Assembly: GCA_900660155.1 (NCBI GenBank)
Contig: CABFPE010000006.1
Span: forward strand, 2,149,149 to 2,213,148
Source of the DNA: Hofstenia miamia
Lineage: Eukaryota; Xenacoelomorpha; Acoela; Hofsteniidae
DNA length: 64,000 bases
Reading direction: 5' to 3'
The stretch's first letter is position 1; the number at the start of each line of letters is the position of its first letter. The position numbers were made by a program, and so were the translations under genes. Below, piece by piece: positions 49,330 through 60,812 of this stretch. The notes below the pieces were generated by a model that saw only the letters and a list, made by a program, of their open reading frames with translations, did not search any database and had not been told where the DNA came from.

Positions 49330-49759
49330 GTAAGTATTTCATGCAAGTTTTTTCTATTATACTTTATTAAATAATTTAAANAATCGAGCAAGTTTCAGCC
49401 GATTTTTTGTATACACTTGAAATATTTTTATTTAAAACGGAAGAGTTACAATAGCTATAAATTTCTATGCAAAAGCATTTTGAAAAATGATATTTTCAAA
49501 ACCTTTTCGCACATATCGTATCGAAAATTTAAATTTTTCATTTCAAATGTTTTTTAGTTTACACAGGCAAAAATAAAATTCGAAATTTTCTTGAACTCAT
49601 CCAAATGTAAGATTCAATTATTTATATTATTTGCGATGTTTACAGGAAAAACACGAAGAACACTAAAATGCAGTGAACGTTATTGCATCTACTATGAGAT
49701 TTCAGATCTCGCATATACTAGGATAACCAAAACACAATTTCTATTGTACATAGAGTATT

Positions 49760-49797
<38 letters not shown>

Positions 49798-50822
49798 TTG
49801 TTAGCTATAACTATTATTTTATCTACAAATTGCATGTTTTCATAATAAATTTTAGATTATTGATTCAATATTTTTAAAATTTTTGAAAATCGAGAACATT
49901 TATTTGAATAATATAATTTTAAAATTTGAATTTATAGTAAAAATGCTTTGCAAATTGATATTTTCTACATCGAATTTGCTTTTATTAATTTGAAATATTT
50001 TGAATACAACTTCTTGTTTATAGAATTTCTATGCCTTCTTGAACAGAATTTCCTTTGGTATCATAAACAAAGTTTTGTGTTTTTTTATCTTTTCAATTCA
50101 AACTATACTTGCCATTAATAATGCCTATAACTGCCTGAATTTTTCAATATACTTTTCTTTTGGCATAAGAAAAATGATGGTTGCTCACCCTTAGTTCAAA
50201 TCAAACACACTCTATATTTTAGGAAATTGTAATTAATAGAATTTCACATTTTAATAACATGTCAATATTAAAGGCGCTGTTAAATATTCTTAGACTAAGA
50301 TTGAGGCCACATTAAGTGCTACTGAAACATTTCTTAATATTTGTTATCATTTAATCCTTTTCTCGATATAGTTCTTTAATTTACGCATTAAACTTAAAGA
50401 AACAAAAAGAACACTACAAAAATTTGTTAAGTAAACTCAAAATTTATTCCTAATAATTTTAATGGTACAAGGTACTTGTTTCAGCGAAATGAGAATCTAC
50501 CTCTTATCAAATAAAGTCATCGGCATGTGTGTTCAAATTTTGTAATATTGTTAAACTATATTTTGACAATTTTGTATAAACGAAATTATCATTTGCTAGC
50601 TCCTTAAGATTTGTGATATTTTTATAATTTACTTAAAAATAGTTTCAATAATGTCAACCAGAATTCAATACCTATGCCACCCAACGTAGATTTCCGACGT
50701 AGATCCTTGGCTGAAGAAATAATTGTAATTTCCTTATTTGCTAATGCATTCAGTTAGACTAAATAAACAGTAATTGAAAATATTTGGAAACTATTTGAAT
50801 ATAATTGGTTTGTTTCCTACAG
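49330..50822. other. putative intron, with small exon candidate
   Basis: The segment includes an N at 49381 and a (TA)n run at 49763-49795. After an acceptor at 49641-49645 a short phase-compatible frame reads KTRRTLKCSERYC and then IYYEISDLAYTR. No matching donor was found, so this is only a possible alternative exon. Confidence 0.25.
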
Positions 50823-50875
50823 ATTCAAACGATGAAATGGATCAGGTTTTACAATATGGTGACATTTATGTTTGA
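50823..50875 (+). CDS. candidate last exon of the threonine-rich protein gene
   Basis: A strong acceptor (GTTTCCTACAG, ending 50822) joins in phase 1 to the donor at 49329. The joined codon is AAT, and the tail reads NSNDEMDQVLQYGDIYV before TGA at 50873-50875. The tail is short and acidic, with two tyrosines. If a membrane-spanning exon exists between, it would be a cytoplasmic end of a single-pass receptor. No membrane segment was found, so this is inference. The phase match has a one-in-three chance of being accidental. Confidence 0.35.
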
Positions 50876-50974
50876 ATAAGATACTTCTTTGGGTGTAGAC
50901 TGACAAACAAAGAGACAATGGACGCACAATATTATTTAACGGAAGTTATATACGTATATCAGCTTCGTGTGCCA

Positions 50975-51010
50975 GGGCCTTCTTTAATAATATATATTAA
51001 AGAAGGCTCT
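50975..51010. repeat. short hairpin
   Basis: GGCCTTCTTTAATA and its near-perfect reverse complement lie back to back around a few bases, giving a stem of about 16 pairs. It sits about 100 bases after the candidate last exon and could be a 3' UTR stem-loop. Confidence 0.6.
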
Positions 51011-51171
51011 GCGTGTACTAATTATATTATAACACTTTCAATTTTGTTTTAGAGTTATTCAATTACTTACTGTTTCTGTTTAAGTGCATTTAAAATGTTG
51101 TTCAATTACCAATGTATTTTTTGTGTCCCAAATATTTTATATTCATATGTACATCAAACATACCCTTTTAC

Positions 51172-51174
<3 letters not shown>

Positions 51175-51201
<27 letters not shown>
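51175..51201. repeat. (TA)n microsatellite
   Basis: About 13 TA units. Flanking sequence from 51011 to 51700 has no supported gene. Confidence 0.95.
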
Positions 51202-51205
<4 letters not shown>

Positions 51206-51697
51206 CCCCTTCAGACATGAACATTGCATGGAAGTGTTACAAAATATTTATATGGTGGCTCAGCACTGATAGTCTCAATTGTTTTTAATTACATTAAGAA
51301 ATTTTTTCTATTGTTATTATTTTCATTGAAATTGACTGTGCACATTTGTACACATTCTGACCCAATCATCTAATTTAATGACATATTTTTGTTGAAAACA
51401 TTTCATTTAAAGTGTCTTTTGAAGTATCATGTAAAAACTTGTTTCTTGTGAAGCTATATTATGATTTGTGGACTCAAATTCAAAGTTCCACCAAATTCTC
51501 CTTTTTGCAGAACGCTAATTTTTAAAAGGTTGCTTCAATACTAAATTATGCCAATATATTTAGACCAAATTAATTTTAAGATAATGAAAAAAATTGCGTA
51601 ATTTAATAAAAAAAGATATTCAAGGTTGAATATATATTCATATCTCAATAAATATATAGTTTTTACATTTGTACAATTGTACACATTTTGTCTCAAG

Positions 51698-51700
<3 letters not shown>

Positions 51701-51732
<32 letters not shown>

Positions 51733-51854
51733 NNNNNNNNNNNNNNNNNNNNNNNNNNNNNNNNNNNNNNNNNNNNNNNNNNNNNNNNNNNNNNNNNNNN
51801 NNNNNNNNNNNNNNNNNNNNNNNNNNNNNNNNNNNNNNNNNTATATATATATAC
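51701..51854. repeat. (TA)n microsatellite with sequence gap
   Basis: TA repeats flank a run of Ns at 51733-51841, so the true array length is unknown. Open frames drawn through it are not real. Confidence 0.95.
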
Positions 51855-52379
51855 CTCCATGAAGTCAAGGAATTATATTTAACGATAACTTTGTCTATAG
51901 TTGACGTACAATACAATCTTAAGTGCGTGCTCTACTGATACTTAGTGTTTATGTTGCAAAATGGTTGCCTGACAGGAGATGTCTAATGATGTGGTATAAT
52001 GGTAATTCGAACATGTTAATAAGTGTCATTTGCCGTAGAATAAACATTTCTTGGCCAAATTTGTGTTGTAAGTCTCATTAGAGGGCAGCACCCTTCATGT
52101 AAGCTTGTGTTGATATGTCATTTTTGGTATTGATACAAATTTCGCTTGAAGCAACTTTTAATTATTTATTCACTATCTTGACAGTGTTTTCGCTTTTGTA
52201 TTTCTTATAATAACAATTCATGCTGAGACCAGCACTGCATTCAGCTAAATAAACACTATTAGTTTAGACTTTGTATAAAAGGCCAAACTATAAGCATTAT
52301 GACATACATTTGTTTTAGCATCAATCCATTCATCTTAACCATTGTTGGTTAGAATTGAATCTAGGTATTGACTCAAAAA
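51855..52379. other. no gene seen
   Basis: Mixed AT-rich sequence without coding support. Confidence 0.5.
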
Positions 52380-52885
52380 TCCAAAACGATCTATAAAGAA
52401 TGCAAAGCTATTGCATGGGAGGCTTTTACCCCACTACCTATATGCATCAGCTGTCTGGGCTCCTGGTTTGACAGTAGCTGATTGAAAGTAACTTAGACAA
52501 CCATTATGTTAGTACTCAAATATCTGTGGAATAGACAAATCACATCTTATTGCCATTATTAATAAATCTTTCAAGAAGACATTTTCCAAAGCTGTACATC
52601 ATATCGTTGAAGATGATTCTCATCCCCTATACCACAAGATATGCAGACATCAATCAAGAGTTTCAATAAGAAGACTCTTTCAAATTCCTTACTGCCGAAC
52701 AACTATTTATAGAAATTCCTTTATTCCAGCACCGTGTCGTTTCTTGGTGAACGGAAGTCCTCCAAATTTTCTTTGAATAATTCAAATGTTTTGTATGTAT
52801 ATATATATGTATATATATGATTTCCCACTTACCTGTATAAGGTACCGGAAATAAAGCGTTTAATTATTATTATTATTATTATTAA

Positions 52886-52936
<51 letters not shown>
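52380..52936 (+). mobile_element. LINE 3' fragment with (TTA)n tail
   Basis: The plus strand reads YLYASAVWAPGLTVAD (about 52440-52485), the LxYASxVWxP block found late in CR1/L2/Jockey-group reverse transcriptases. SHLIAIINKSFKKTF, then DDSHPLYHKICRHQSR and 'YCRTTIYRNSFIPAPCRFL' match the LINE C-terminal tail with NSFIPxxxRxxN. One or two stops and a frame change interrupt it. The 3' UTR is short and ends in TTA units (52862-52936). Only the last 15% or so of the element is present. Confidence 0.7.
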
Positions 52937-52937
<1 letters not shown>

Positions 52938-53123
52938 TGATTGGATCCATCAATGCAATTTTTTTCAAACTGCACCGCTTGCAAGTATTTGTGCCCGCAT
53001 AGAATATTTAAAAAACAATTACTAATGAACTGATAATTCTTTTTGTAAACACTTCTTCTACTGTTGTATGCTTATTTGTTAACGGTTAAGCGAAGTGTGA
53101 TGTAATTTTTTTACCCCAAGAAC

Positions 53124-53920
53124 AACTAAAATAGGATTGTGAGCTCAAATCAAATGAGAAGAACCTGATATTTTGTGACTTTTCCACATTTTTAAGTACT
53201 TTTGTCTGCACAATATGGGAATCATCCTAGCTTTGCTTATCAAGACTCAACAAAAACATCAATAGTCTAAATTTGGGGTAGATTTGTTACCCAGAAAAAA
53301 TCAGCTTAAAACTTTTGCTTTACGATGATGGCTAGTTTGTTATAGTAATGTCATGCTTGAAAAACCCTAGTGCTATGATTTCATGAAAATTTTATTAATA
53401 GTAATTTAGTTTGTACTCAAAAAAACATCTAAATTGGGAAATTCTCACTTTTTTTTAGTTTTGTATGCTATGATTTTTTGATATATATTAAATTCAAAAT
53501 CCTTGAGTCTTAATCTTGATATAGTTTTTTTTCGCAGATTGTCTTCTTGACATAGCAACTAAAATATGGAAAAAATCATAGCATACAAAAACTAAAACGA
53601 TTTTCACAATATAGATTTTTTTGGGTACAAACTAAATTCATATTAATAAAATTTTCCTTAAATTATAGCATTGGGGTTTTTCAAGCATGGTATTACTATA
53701 ACAAACTAGCAACCATCCTAAAGCAAAAGTTTTGAGCTGATTTCTTTCTGGGTAACAAAGTTACCCCAAACTTAGACTATTGATGTTTTTGTTGAATCTT
53801 GATAAGCAAAGCTAGGATGTTTCCCATATTGTGCAGACAAAAAGTACTTAAAAATGTGGAAAAGTCACAAAATATCAGGTTATTCCAAATTTGATTTGAG
53901 CTCAAAATCTTATTCTAGTT
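53124..53920. repeat. foldback element with arms of about 350 bp
   Basis: The left arm (53124-53479) and right arm (53571-53920) are reverse complements at about 88-90% identity by eye, with a spacer of about 91 bases. Shared landmarks include GAGCTCAAATCAAAT, CTGATATTTTGTGACTTTTC and AGCTTTGCTTATCAAGA. No open frame is supported. It may be a foldback transposon or an inverted duplication. A transcript across it would fold into long double-stranded RNA. Confidence 0.85.
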
Positions 53921-56900
53921 ATATAGTAATATAATTTAGTAAATGATATTGTATCACTTTTCTGGTTATATTGTCTTCTGGAATTTAGAAGTTTTTGATT
54001 AGGCGCAAGGAACTTCTTGATTAGGGGTAACTGAATTTACAAAAAACATTTTAAATATCGATGGCTTTACCTAATTGAGTATTTGCGAAAGTTTTTAGCA
54101 GTGTCCGTTTTGTTCTAAGGATGCTTGAGCATCATGAGTGCCCTTTGTTTACGCCACTGTATTTAAGCAGCACTTAATGACACTTGGTAATATATACTTG
54201 AAGCAGAATATCGTAGTAAGAAATTGCCTTTGTATAAACATAAGCATCTCAAGAATGATTTCACAGCAATTCGTCAGCTTGCTCATCAACGCATCAAGCT
54301 TTCAAAAGAGTATTCAGATCATTAATACGTGTTTTTTGTATACTTGTATGAAAAGGGATTGATTAAATTCTTTCTAAAGCCTTCATTTAACTAAATTAAT
54401 GCAATATTAGTTCCATGTAATGCAAGAAATTGAATTGTTTTAGTGTAAGGAGCGTTCTCAATGTATACATTCTGTCAGGCCATTGGGATGTGAAATTGGA
54501 TAAACATATTTTAAGTGGGTTAAATTTGTTAAGACTTCAAAAATTATTCCTGTATATTTTTAATTTCTGCACAATATTCTAAAATTTACGTTACAAAAAT
54601 TATAATCGTACGCTTTACATCTATCAATTGTCTCCTACATTTTAGCTGTAAAATCATTCTCATCGTATCCCTCAGAAAATATTTTCACTTAGATGCTGTT
54701 CAAAGAAATTTCTTCTAAATACAATATTGAATATATCCCAAAAAAACATATTAATTCAAAATTTTCTGATGATTGTGTCTCACATGTAAGATGGATCATC
54801 AGCCCTAGAAGCTTAAATGCAACACCAATACGAAGTTTACATTAATATTTATTTTCCAATTCTAATTAGAGATGATATCATAAGTTTTATTAAAAGAATG
54901 GATATCGTTATATCCAATACACGCATGAATACAAGATGGAGTAGATGGAGTTTTCTGATCACTAAGATATACGTTTTAGTTATCATTGTCACATTAAGTC
55001 TAACTGCTATTCAATTATTTTATAACATCAACAATCTTTCTTTATTGTAATGGATAACAAAGTATATAAGAATTACTAAAGATCTGAAGGTTATAACTTA
55101 GGGCATTTTGTAGGGAGTTACTTCGTCTTCATGCTATAATAGATTTAACACTAGTACCATCATTTCTTGATAATAAGTTTTTATGGGGCTCTCCATATTC
55201 AAGTATCATAGAAAAAATTATGAGGTTTTGAATGATAGATTCAAATTGATTAGCAATATAATTGAGGCGCAAAGCCTGGTAATATTTAGTAAGCATATTC
55301 AAATTGACGTGCGAAACATACAAGGCTTCAAACCTAACAATATCAATAGTACTAAGCTATCTTAAAACTCAGGAGCTAAGGAACAATATTATAATGGAAG
55401 GTGCCTAACTGAGGTCTTTCTTATATAAAGCTTAAATTTCTTAAATTTACAATGATTTGATGCAAAAGTAAGTGTCACTTAGGACAATTATTGGGAGGGT
55501 TCCAGTCCTCCCAGCCACCCCTGTTCCTTAGTCTTTGTTAAGACTGATTGATTAGCGGATGATTACTTAAGAATTTCTTTAAGTTTATTATGATAGAATG
55601 CTTTGTGTTAGTGTGAATTTTTTACACAGCCTCTCCCAACGAATCCATAAATTTGCTAAATGGGAAAATTCATTTTTATGTAGAGAGAGTGCATGATTGT
55701 ACCCTTTCATTGTTGAGTTAAGATATAAGAAGTTTCATAATGTGATATCGTTTTTCTTTTCTTTATCAGTGCGCTGTACACATCCCATTAAGACGATGTC
55801 GCATTTTTAATTGAAGCATGCTATACCTTCAGTTAGTCGTAATCTGCCAGGCAGAACATTTACTAATTTCTTCGTACAAACTTCACAGGTGATAAATGTT
55901 TATTGTAATGTGAATATTTCTCAGGGCGTTCAATTTCTGCCAGCCAATCAAACGAAGTCGTGCTTCCTTCTAATTTTCAATCTCATTGCTTTCCACTAAA
56001 TCTAAATTACGAAACGAAATCCCTGAAGGGGGTATGGATTACAATTTTAACCATCAATTACACTGATATTATTACTCTCAGAACTCCAAATATTGTAAAA
56101 AATTATCTAAAAAACGCAAATTAATTATATAATTATAAATTTTGACATTCATTGATAGTTATGTTTGTAAACGAATGTGATTGCATTTTTTCAGTGTGAA
56201 ATACACTTTTTCTTGCGCATGCTTAAAGGAACAATTATCTTAAAATTAATTCATATTCTTTACTTTATGTGTATGACATTTCATTGGCACTTGTTCTTAG
56301 TTTGCTCATTAATAAATCTGTAGTAGAATCGAATTCAGCTAAAACTTTCCATGGCGTATAACATTTCTAACTTTACTTCAGAAAAAGTTTTTCTGAATTT
56401 GATAGATACAACGTTAAATAAATTAATTAAGCGATCCCTTCACATTCATATGTTGAGAATTATATGTTTATTGACTAATTCGTCCCTCATGGTTGAAAGG
56501 AATAACTATTGAATTGACTGAAATTCACGGCTAAAGTTATGATAAATTTTTGAGAAAAACACACTAACATATGGTTTGCATTATTGTTTCGCAGTATAGT
56601 TTTCTGTCATATATGACAAGATGGCTAGTAATCATACTAGTTGTTTTGATTTGGCATGCTTTATTAAAATGGATTCCCTCCAATTGTTATAAAAATATCG
56701 ACGCGATATTGGTGATAGCGTCTGTCACTGGAACCATGTATCACGTCAAGTGATATGTCTAAGGCATAGTGGGTTATTCTGACGCAAACTTGGATAATAA
56801 CCTAATAATTGGCGAGCGGTATTAATGCTAAACAAGTCACTCTACAAGACTTGTGACAGGTTGGCTTGTAAACATGGAGGTGTGTTACAGCCCTTGTTAT

Positions 56901-58032
56901 CTTCCATTTAACAACAACTACCAGTACCAATTTATTGCCCATTGCCATCCGACTACAATTCCGCCTCGTAAATGTCACCTCATTTTGAAAATACAATTTT
57001 TGTACTATCAACATTCTTAGTTCTAGTTAATTGTCTATAAAATCCCAATCTTTGCATTTTATGGTATATAATTATATTTTTGTTCTGCAAGCAATTTAAT
57101 TTTACTATCTGAAGAAGTTCCAGAACTATTCTGTTTGAAATACTTTTATAAATGCTGTTTCTCATTACTTTGGTCATTATTCTGCAAATGTACAATAGGT
57201 AAAAGGAGTTTCTTTAATAAATACGTTCTGATTTCCAAGAATTGTATCATTCAATTTTCTTAGAAGCGTATGCATCAAAAATTAATTTATATATACATTT
57301 ATATGAGAAAACCTTTAAATCTTATAGACTTTCAAGAGCCTTCATGAGGTTCACAAAAATCTGAAAAAAATTTTAAATTTGTCACTAATATTGTATACTA
57401 GCAATAAATGCGATCATTAAGATTGGTCTATGAATAAATGTATAATTCAATTTAATATTTTTTTTAAATTAACCAAGAATTAGCCTACCCTAAATATGTT
57501 ATCCATGAAATTGCCATTAAGAAGTAATTAATTAATTTAAACATGTTTCTATTAATAAAACAGTTTCCACACAATTGTTGCTCAAAGAAGCAATAAAAAG
57601 AACATTTAAAAACAATATCACTTTTAATGGAAGTGCTCTCATGTATTGCAAATTGCCAAAAGGAATGACTACGTCCTTTTAAAAAGTGGTTCTGAATCTA
57701 TAAAGACCATTTGTATTTTCTAATAGTTGTTATCTCTGTCTGAAATTAAGTCTGTATATTTTTAAAAATATATTTCCAGTAATTTTCAAAAACTTAGCAA
57801 AATATGGAATGTAGTTTAATGAAGTTTTAATATCTTTTAAACAAATTTAATATGCATCAATTTTAATAATCAAATAAAACTTCAAATAATTTATATTGAT
57901 AACCCTGTATTCAATTTTCAAAAAATTATTTATAAACTAAAATAAAATTATTTAATTCGTGGCAGTAATGATATGGCTTTAGCAATTGCAAGCATCTACT
58001 GCACGAAAATTAACCAAATTTAAAAGTCAGTG
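53921..58032. other. gene-poor region downstream of the Irx gene
   Basis: No exon is supported. Two noncoding blocks have mixed composition that stands out: about 55740-55990, with CCAAT and AATTGAAGC cores, and 56780-57000, with AACAAGTC paired to GACTTGT. Both could be regulatory elements of the neighbouring homeobox gene. Confidence 0.35.
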
Positions 58033-58289
58033 TCAACAAGACTTGGATAGTTGTTTCTGACAGTTGATTGCCATGTGATGAGATGTGAAAATAGAGTTTT
58101 TGTTGATGTCGTCGATTTTCTGTGTGGGGCGCATTGCAGTGTCTGCTAGTGACCAAATTTTGGGTTTGGGACTTGTTAATGACTTTTGATCAGATGGGGA
58201 GACTGAAATGTTTGAGTATGTGCTGGGCGAATGTAAGAATTCATCGTCTGAACAACTCACTTTAATGTCTACGTCAAACGTTGAATTCT
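58033..58289 (-). other. Irx: Irx coding exon 4, last exon
   Basis: The acceptor ATTTTAG joins to exon 3 making a Lys codon. The exon encodes [17 protein letters not shown], the [11 protein letters not shown] motif and a short tail ending QLSKSC, then TGA at 58033-58035. No AATAAA is obvious just downstream. Confidence 0.85.
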
Positions 58290-60328
58290 CTAAAATTAAT
58301 AATTAAATTTTTTAATATAGAAAATAGATATGCATTGCAAATTCCTATTTTTATTGACAGTATGCGAATTGAAGCTAAAATTGAAAGTATTTGCACAATT
58401 TCAGTTGGTCACGTGACTTTATATTTTTCTTAAATTATGTGTTACTAATACATGATGCAAAGTGAAAATTTTAAATAGTTTTCTTTTGAAATAAACTTGC
58501 ATGAGAATTATATTTCCAATATGCAACAGAATGCACGATATGTTATCAAGTATAAATCCTTACTAGTATCATTTTCATCGTCATCTTCGTCGTCAGTTTC
58601 ACAACGGGCTCTTGTGGCCCAGGTCATTTTGTTTTCTTTTTTCAGCCTTCTTCTAGCATTCGCAAACCACGTGCTCACTTGAGTTAGAGTCATCTTTGTG
58701 ATAATGGCCAGCATAATTTTTTCACCTTTGGTAGGATAGGGGTTTTTCTTGTGCTCGCTTAACCATGCCTTCAATGCACTGGTGGTCTCCCGAGTAGCAT
58801 TTTTACGACGTGCGATACCATTTAAATCCACTCCACCATACCTTAAAATTAATTTTGTATAAAATTAGGAAATTATGGCTGTAAAATAAATTCATATGCA
58901 ATCTTGTTTACTAGGTCTTTCTTTATAGAGGAACATAGATTTTTAATTGAAATATTAAAAATGGCAATTTACGGCTCATGGTTCAAAGAGAAATAATCGA
59001 GGTGAATTCAATATTTTTAAAATAAATTATCACGAAACACCTTTTAATCGCTTAAATTGAAACATTTTTACTCCTTGAAAATTATAATTTTTCTTTGCAC
59101 TAAATTTAAGATGAAGAAAATATTGTCTGGAAAATATTTTCAAAATTTAGTCATTCTTAAGACTTTTCTTAAATTTAAATTACAAATTATTGTTAGTAAA
59201 GGGTTACTTTAAATGCTAATTTGTAGATTTCTATCTGATATTTAATGAAATTTAATCCGAAGAATTTTAAAATATAATTTCTTGTTACGTACGACTCTAA
59301 ATCCATTAAATAAAATTTCAACTTATTATCTAACTTTTCAATTTAATTTAATTTATTTGAAATAATATATTCCTCACTTAATAAAAAATTGATTTGATTT
59401 TTTAAAATAATAATTTAATATATTTAAACATTTGCTCTCCAATAAGCAGGCTGATTTCTTGGTCGGTAAAATATAAATCATATTTACGATTTAAATTGAC
59501 AAAAGAAAAAAAGGAGTTTTCGTTTTACCGTACAAAAGGAGCGCTAATGAAATTCCAATTATTTTAATGTAAGCCTAGGTAAGTACGCTCTTTACTATTT
59601 AAGCAATCTGGTTTTCGTAAATTATTTTCATTAAAGCAAAAAATTAAAATTACTTAATAAGTTCTCACGCATTAAAAGGCTTACGCGTCTGGATAAGGGA
59701 AGGGTGATCCTGCAGTGAGGAAGGGAACTGAACTGAATAGCGAAGGGGATACGAGGTTTGAAAAGGCTCTTCCTGGAAATTCAAGATTTCCCGCTGCAAA
59801 CATCTAAATTATAGAGAGTAATGTACAATTTATTAATTTAATGAAATATTTAGTTTTTTAATTTTTTAACGTGCAACCTTCATTTTTAATACAAAATATG
59901 TTTGATTAAATTCTACGAACCTCATTTTTATTAATTTAAAATTTTTGTTTTAAAATGTAATTTATATAATTTTATATTATTTAGCTTTATGGAAACAATA
60001 GGGAGATGTTGATATATTCAGTATTTATTGTTACTGTCAATAATGCACCAACCAAATAAAAGTTTTGATTGTGAGGATTCTAAGGTGAAATTTTTAAATA
60101 AAAAAAATAAAAGACGTTTAATTGCCATCATTGCGATTGCAATATATGCCAAATTTAGTAATCTTAAGAGAAAAAATATACTACACTATATAATAAAAAT
60201 AAACTTACCAAAGAATTGGGGTACAAAGGTCCGTTTTCAGATGAATTCTGTACAAGGAAATGTGAAGCAGGATGTTCCATTTGATTATTACTTCCAGAAT
60301 AAAATCCTGGTGGAATTCTTGAAACCAT
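58033..60328 (-). CDS. Irx: Iroquois-class TALE homeobox protein
   Basis: This is a transcription factor of the Iroquois family, which binds DNA in the nucleus and patterns tissues in animal embryos. Four coding exons join to 774 bases with consistent phases: 60328-60209, 59803-59685, 58841-58564 and 58289-58033, giving 257 residues. The N-terminal 80 residues end [15 protein letters not shown] (81-88) then leads into the homeodomain, about residues 91-153. It has the TALE three-residue loop (NPYP), [18 protein letters not shown] and the Iroquois-typical KKENKMTW. An acidic patch ([10 protein letters not shown]) follows. Exon 4 carries [11 protein letters not shown] (214-224), a conserved Iroquois motif. 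The start at 60328 has G at -3 and G at +4 and lies two bases into its exon; the upstream exon has no ATG. At 257 residues it is short for the family, mainly in the C-terminus. No second Irx gene is in the window. Confidence 0.92.
58564..58841 (-). other. Irx: Irx coding exon 3, homeodomain
   Basis: The acceptor TTTTAAG is followed by one base completing the Ala codon, then YGGVDLNG, the whole homeodomain and the acidic patch. It ends in phase 1 before GTAAGG. The first intron downstream is 274 bases. Confidence 0.92.
59685..59803 (-). other. Irx: Irx coding exon 2
   Basis: The acceptor AATTTAG is followed by ATGTTTGCAGCG. The exon encodes [18 protein letters not shown] through GSPFPYPD and two bases of an Ala codon, then a GTAAGC donor. 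It starts in phase 0 and ends in phase 2, exactly what exons 1 and 3 require, which is strong support although the exon lacks a long open frame. Confidence 0.85.
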
Positions 60329-60330
60329 TT
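60209..60330 (-). other. Irx: Irx coding exon 1
   Basis: The acceptor TTTTAG precedes AA and then the initiator ATG. The exon encodes 40 residues beginning [14 protein letters not shown] and ends in phase 0 at TTG before GTAAGT. Confidence 0.8.
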
Positions 60331-60465
60331 CTAAAATTATTTTATAATTCACTCATTAGTTATTGTTGAAAATAAATTGAAAATATTGATAAAACCGAAT
60401 TGAGAAATATTAATTTACAGTCAATAGCCTAGGGTCATTTAAATATTTTAGCTGGAAAGACTTAC

Positions 60466-60508
60466 CTGACGAATCTGTGTCAAAACAAATCAGTTAACGA
60501 GTAGGAAA
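60466..60508 (-). other. Irx: Irx 5' untranslated exon
   Basis: A consensus donor (GTCAG followed by GTAAGT) at 60466 ends a stretch without ATG. Splicing to the acceptor at 60331-60332 across a 135-base intron would place the initiator two bases into exon 1. The 5' edge is set only by distance from the TATA-like box. Confidence 0.45.
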
Positions 60509-60605
60509 GTTGCCTGCGTTCTTGTAAACTCAAAATTATACAAATTGTCCGACCAATTAAACTAGCTGATTTAACGTCCTTTCAGCCAATCAGATTCGAG
60601 CTGAG
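60509..60605 (-). promoter_or_regulatory. Irx: Irx promoter candidate
   Basis: Read on the minus strand, ATTGG (inverse CCAAT) occurs at 60596-60600 and 60553-60557, and TATAAT at 60535-60540. A start near 60508 would put these at about -90, -47 and -30, normal for a CCAAT/TATA promoter. Position relative to the splice donor supports it. No experiment-level evidence is available here. Confidence 0.4.
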
Positions 60606-60812
60606 AAATTAGCTTTTGCCTCATGTTGGTTTAGCGATACTATAGATTATTAAATGCTGTCTTAGCTACAAATAAGCGTTTATGTTTTTACGCCATGTAG
60701 TTTTGTGCTAGTTATGTTAATGATTATTGGCAATAATAATCAAGTTGGTAGATAATGATTATGTGTTTAACACTCGTCATTAACAATCTCTTTTGTTTGT
60801 TAGTATTAATTG

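Noticed and set aside
48998-49391. Minus-strand frames across the threonine-rich repeat
   Set aside because: Codon-repeat DNA is open on both strands; splice sites and glycosylation motifs favour the plus strand.
51626-51938. Open frames crossing the N run
   Set aside because: They consist of TA repeats and unknown bases and are artefacts.
56571-56753. 60-codon hydrophobic plus-strand frame
   Set aside because: Looks like a membrane segment, but hydrophobic frames are expected by chance in AT-rich DNA; no other support.
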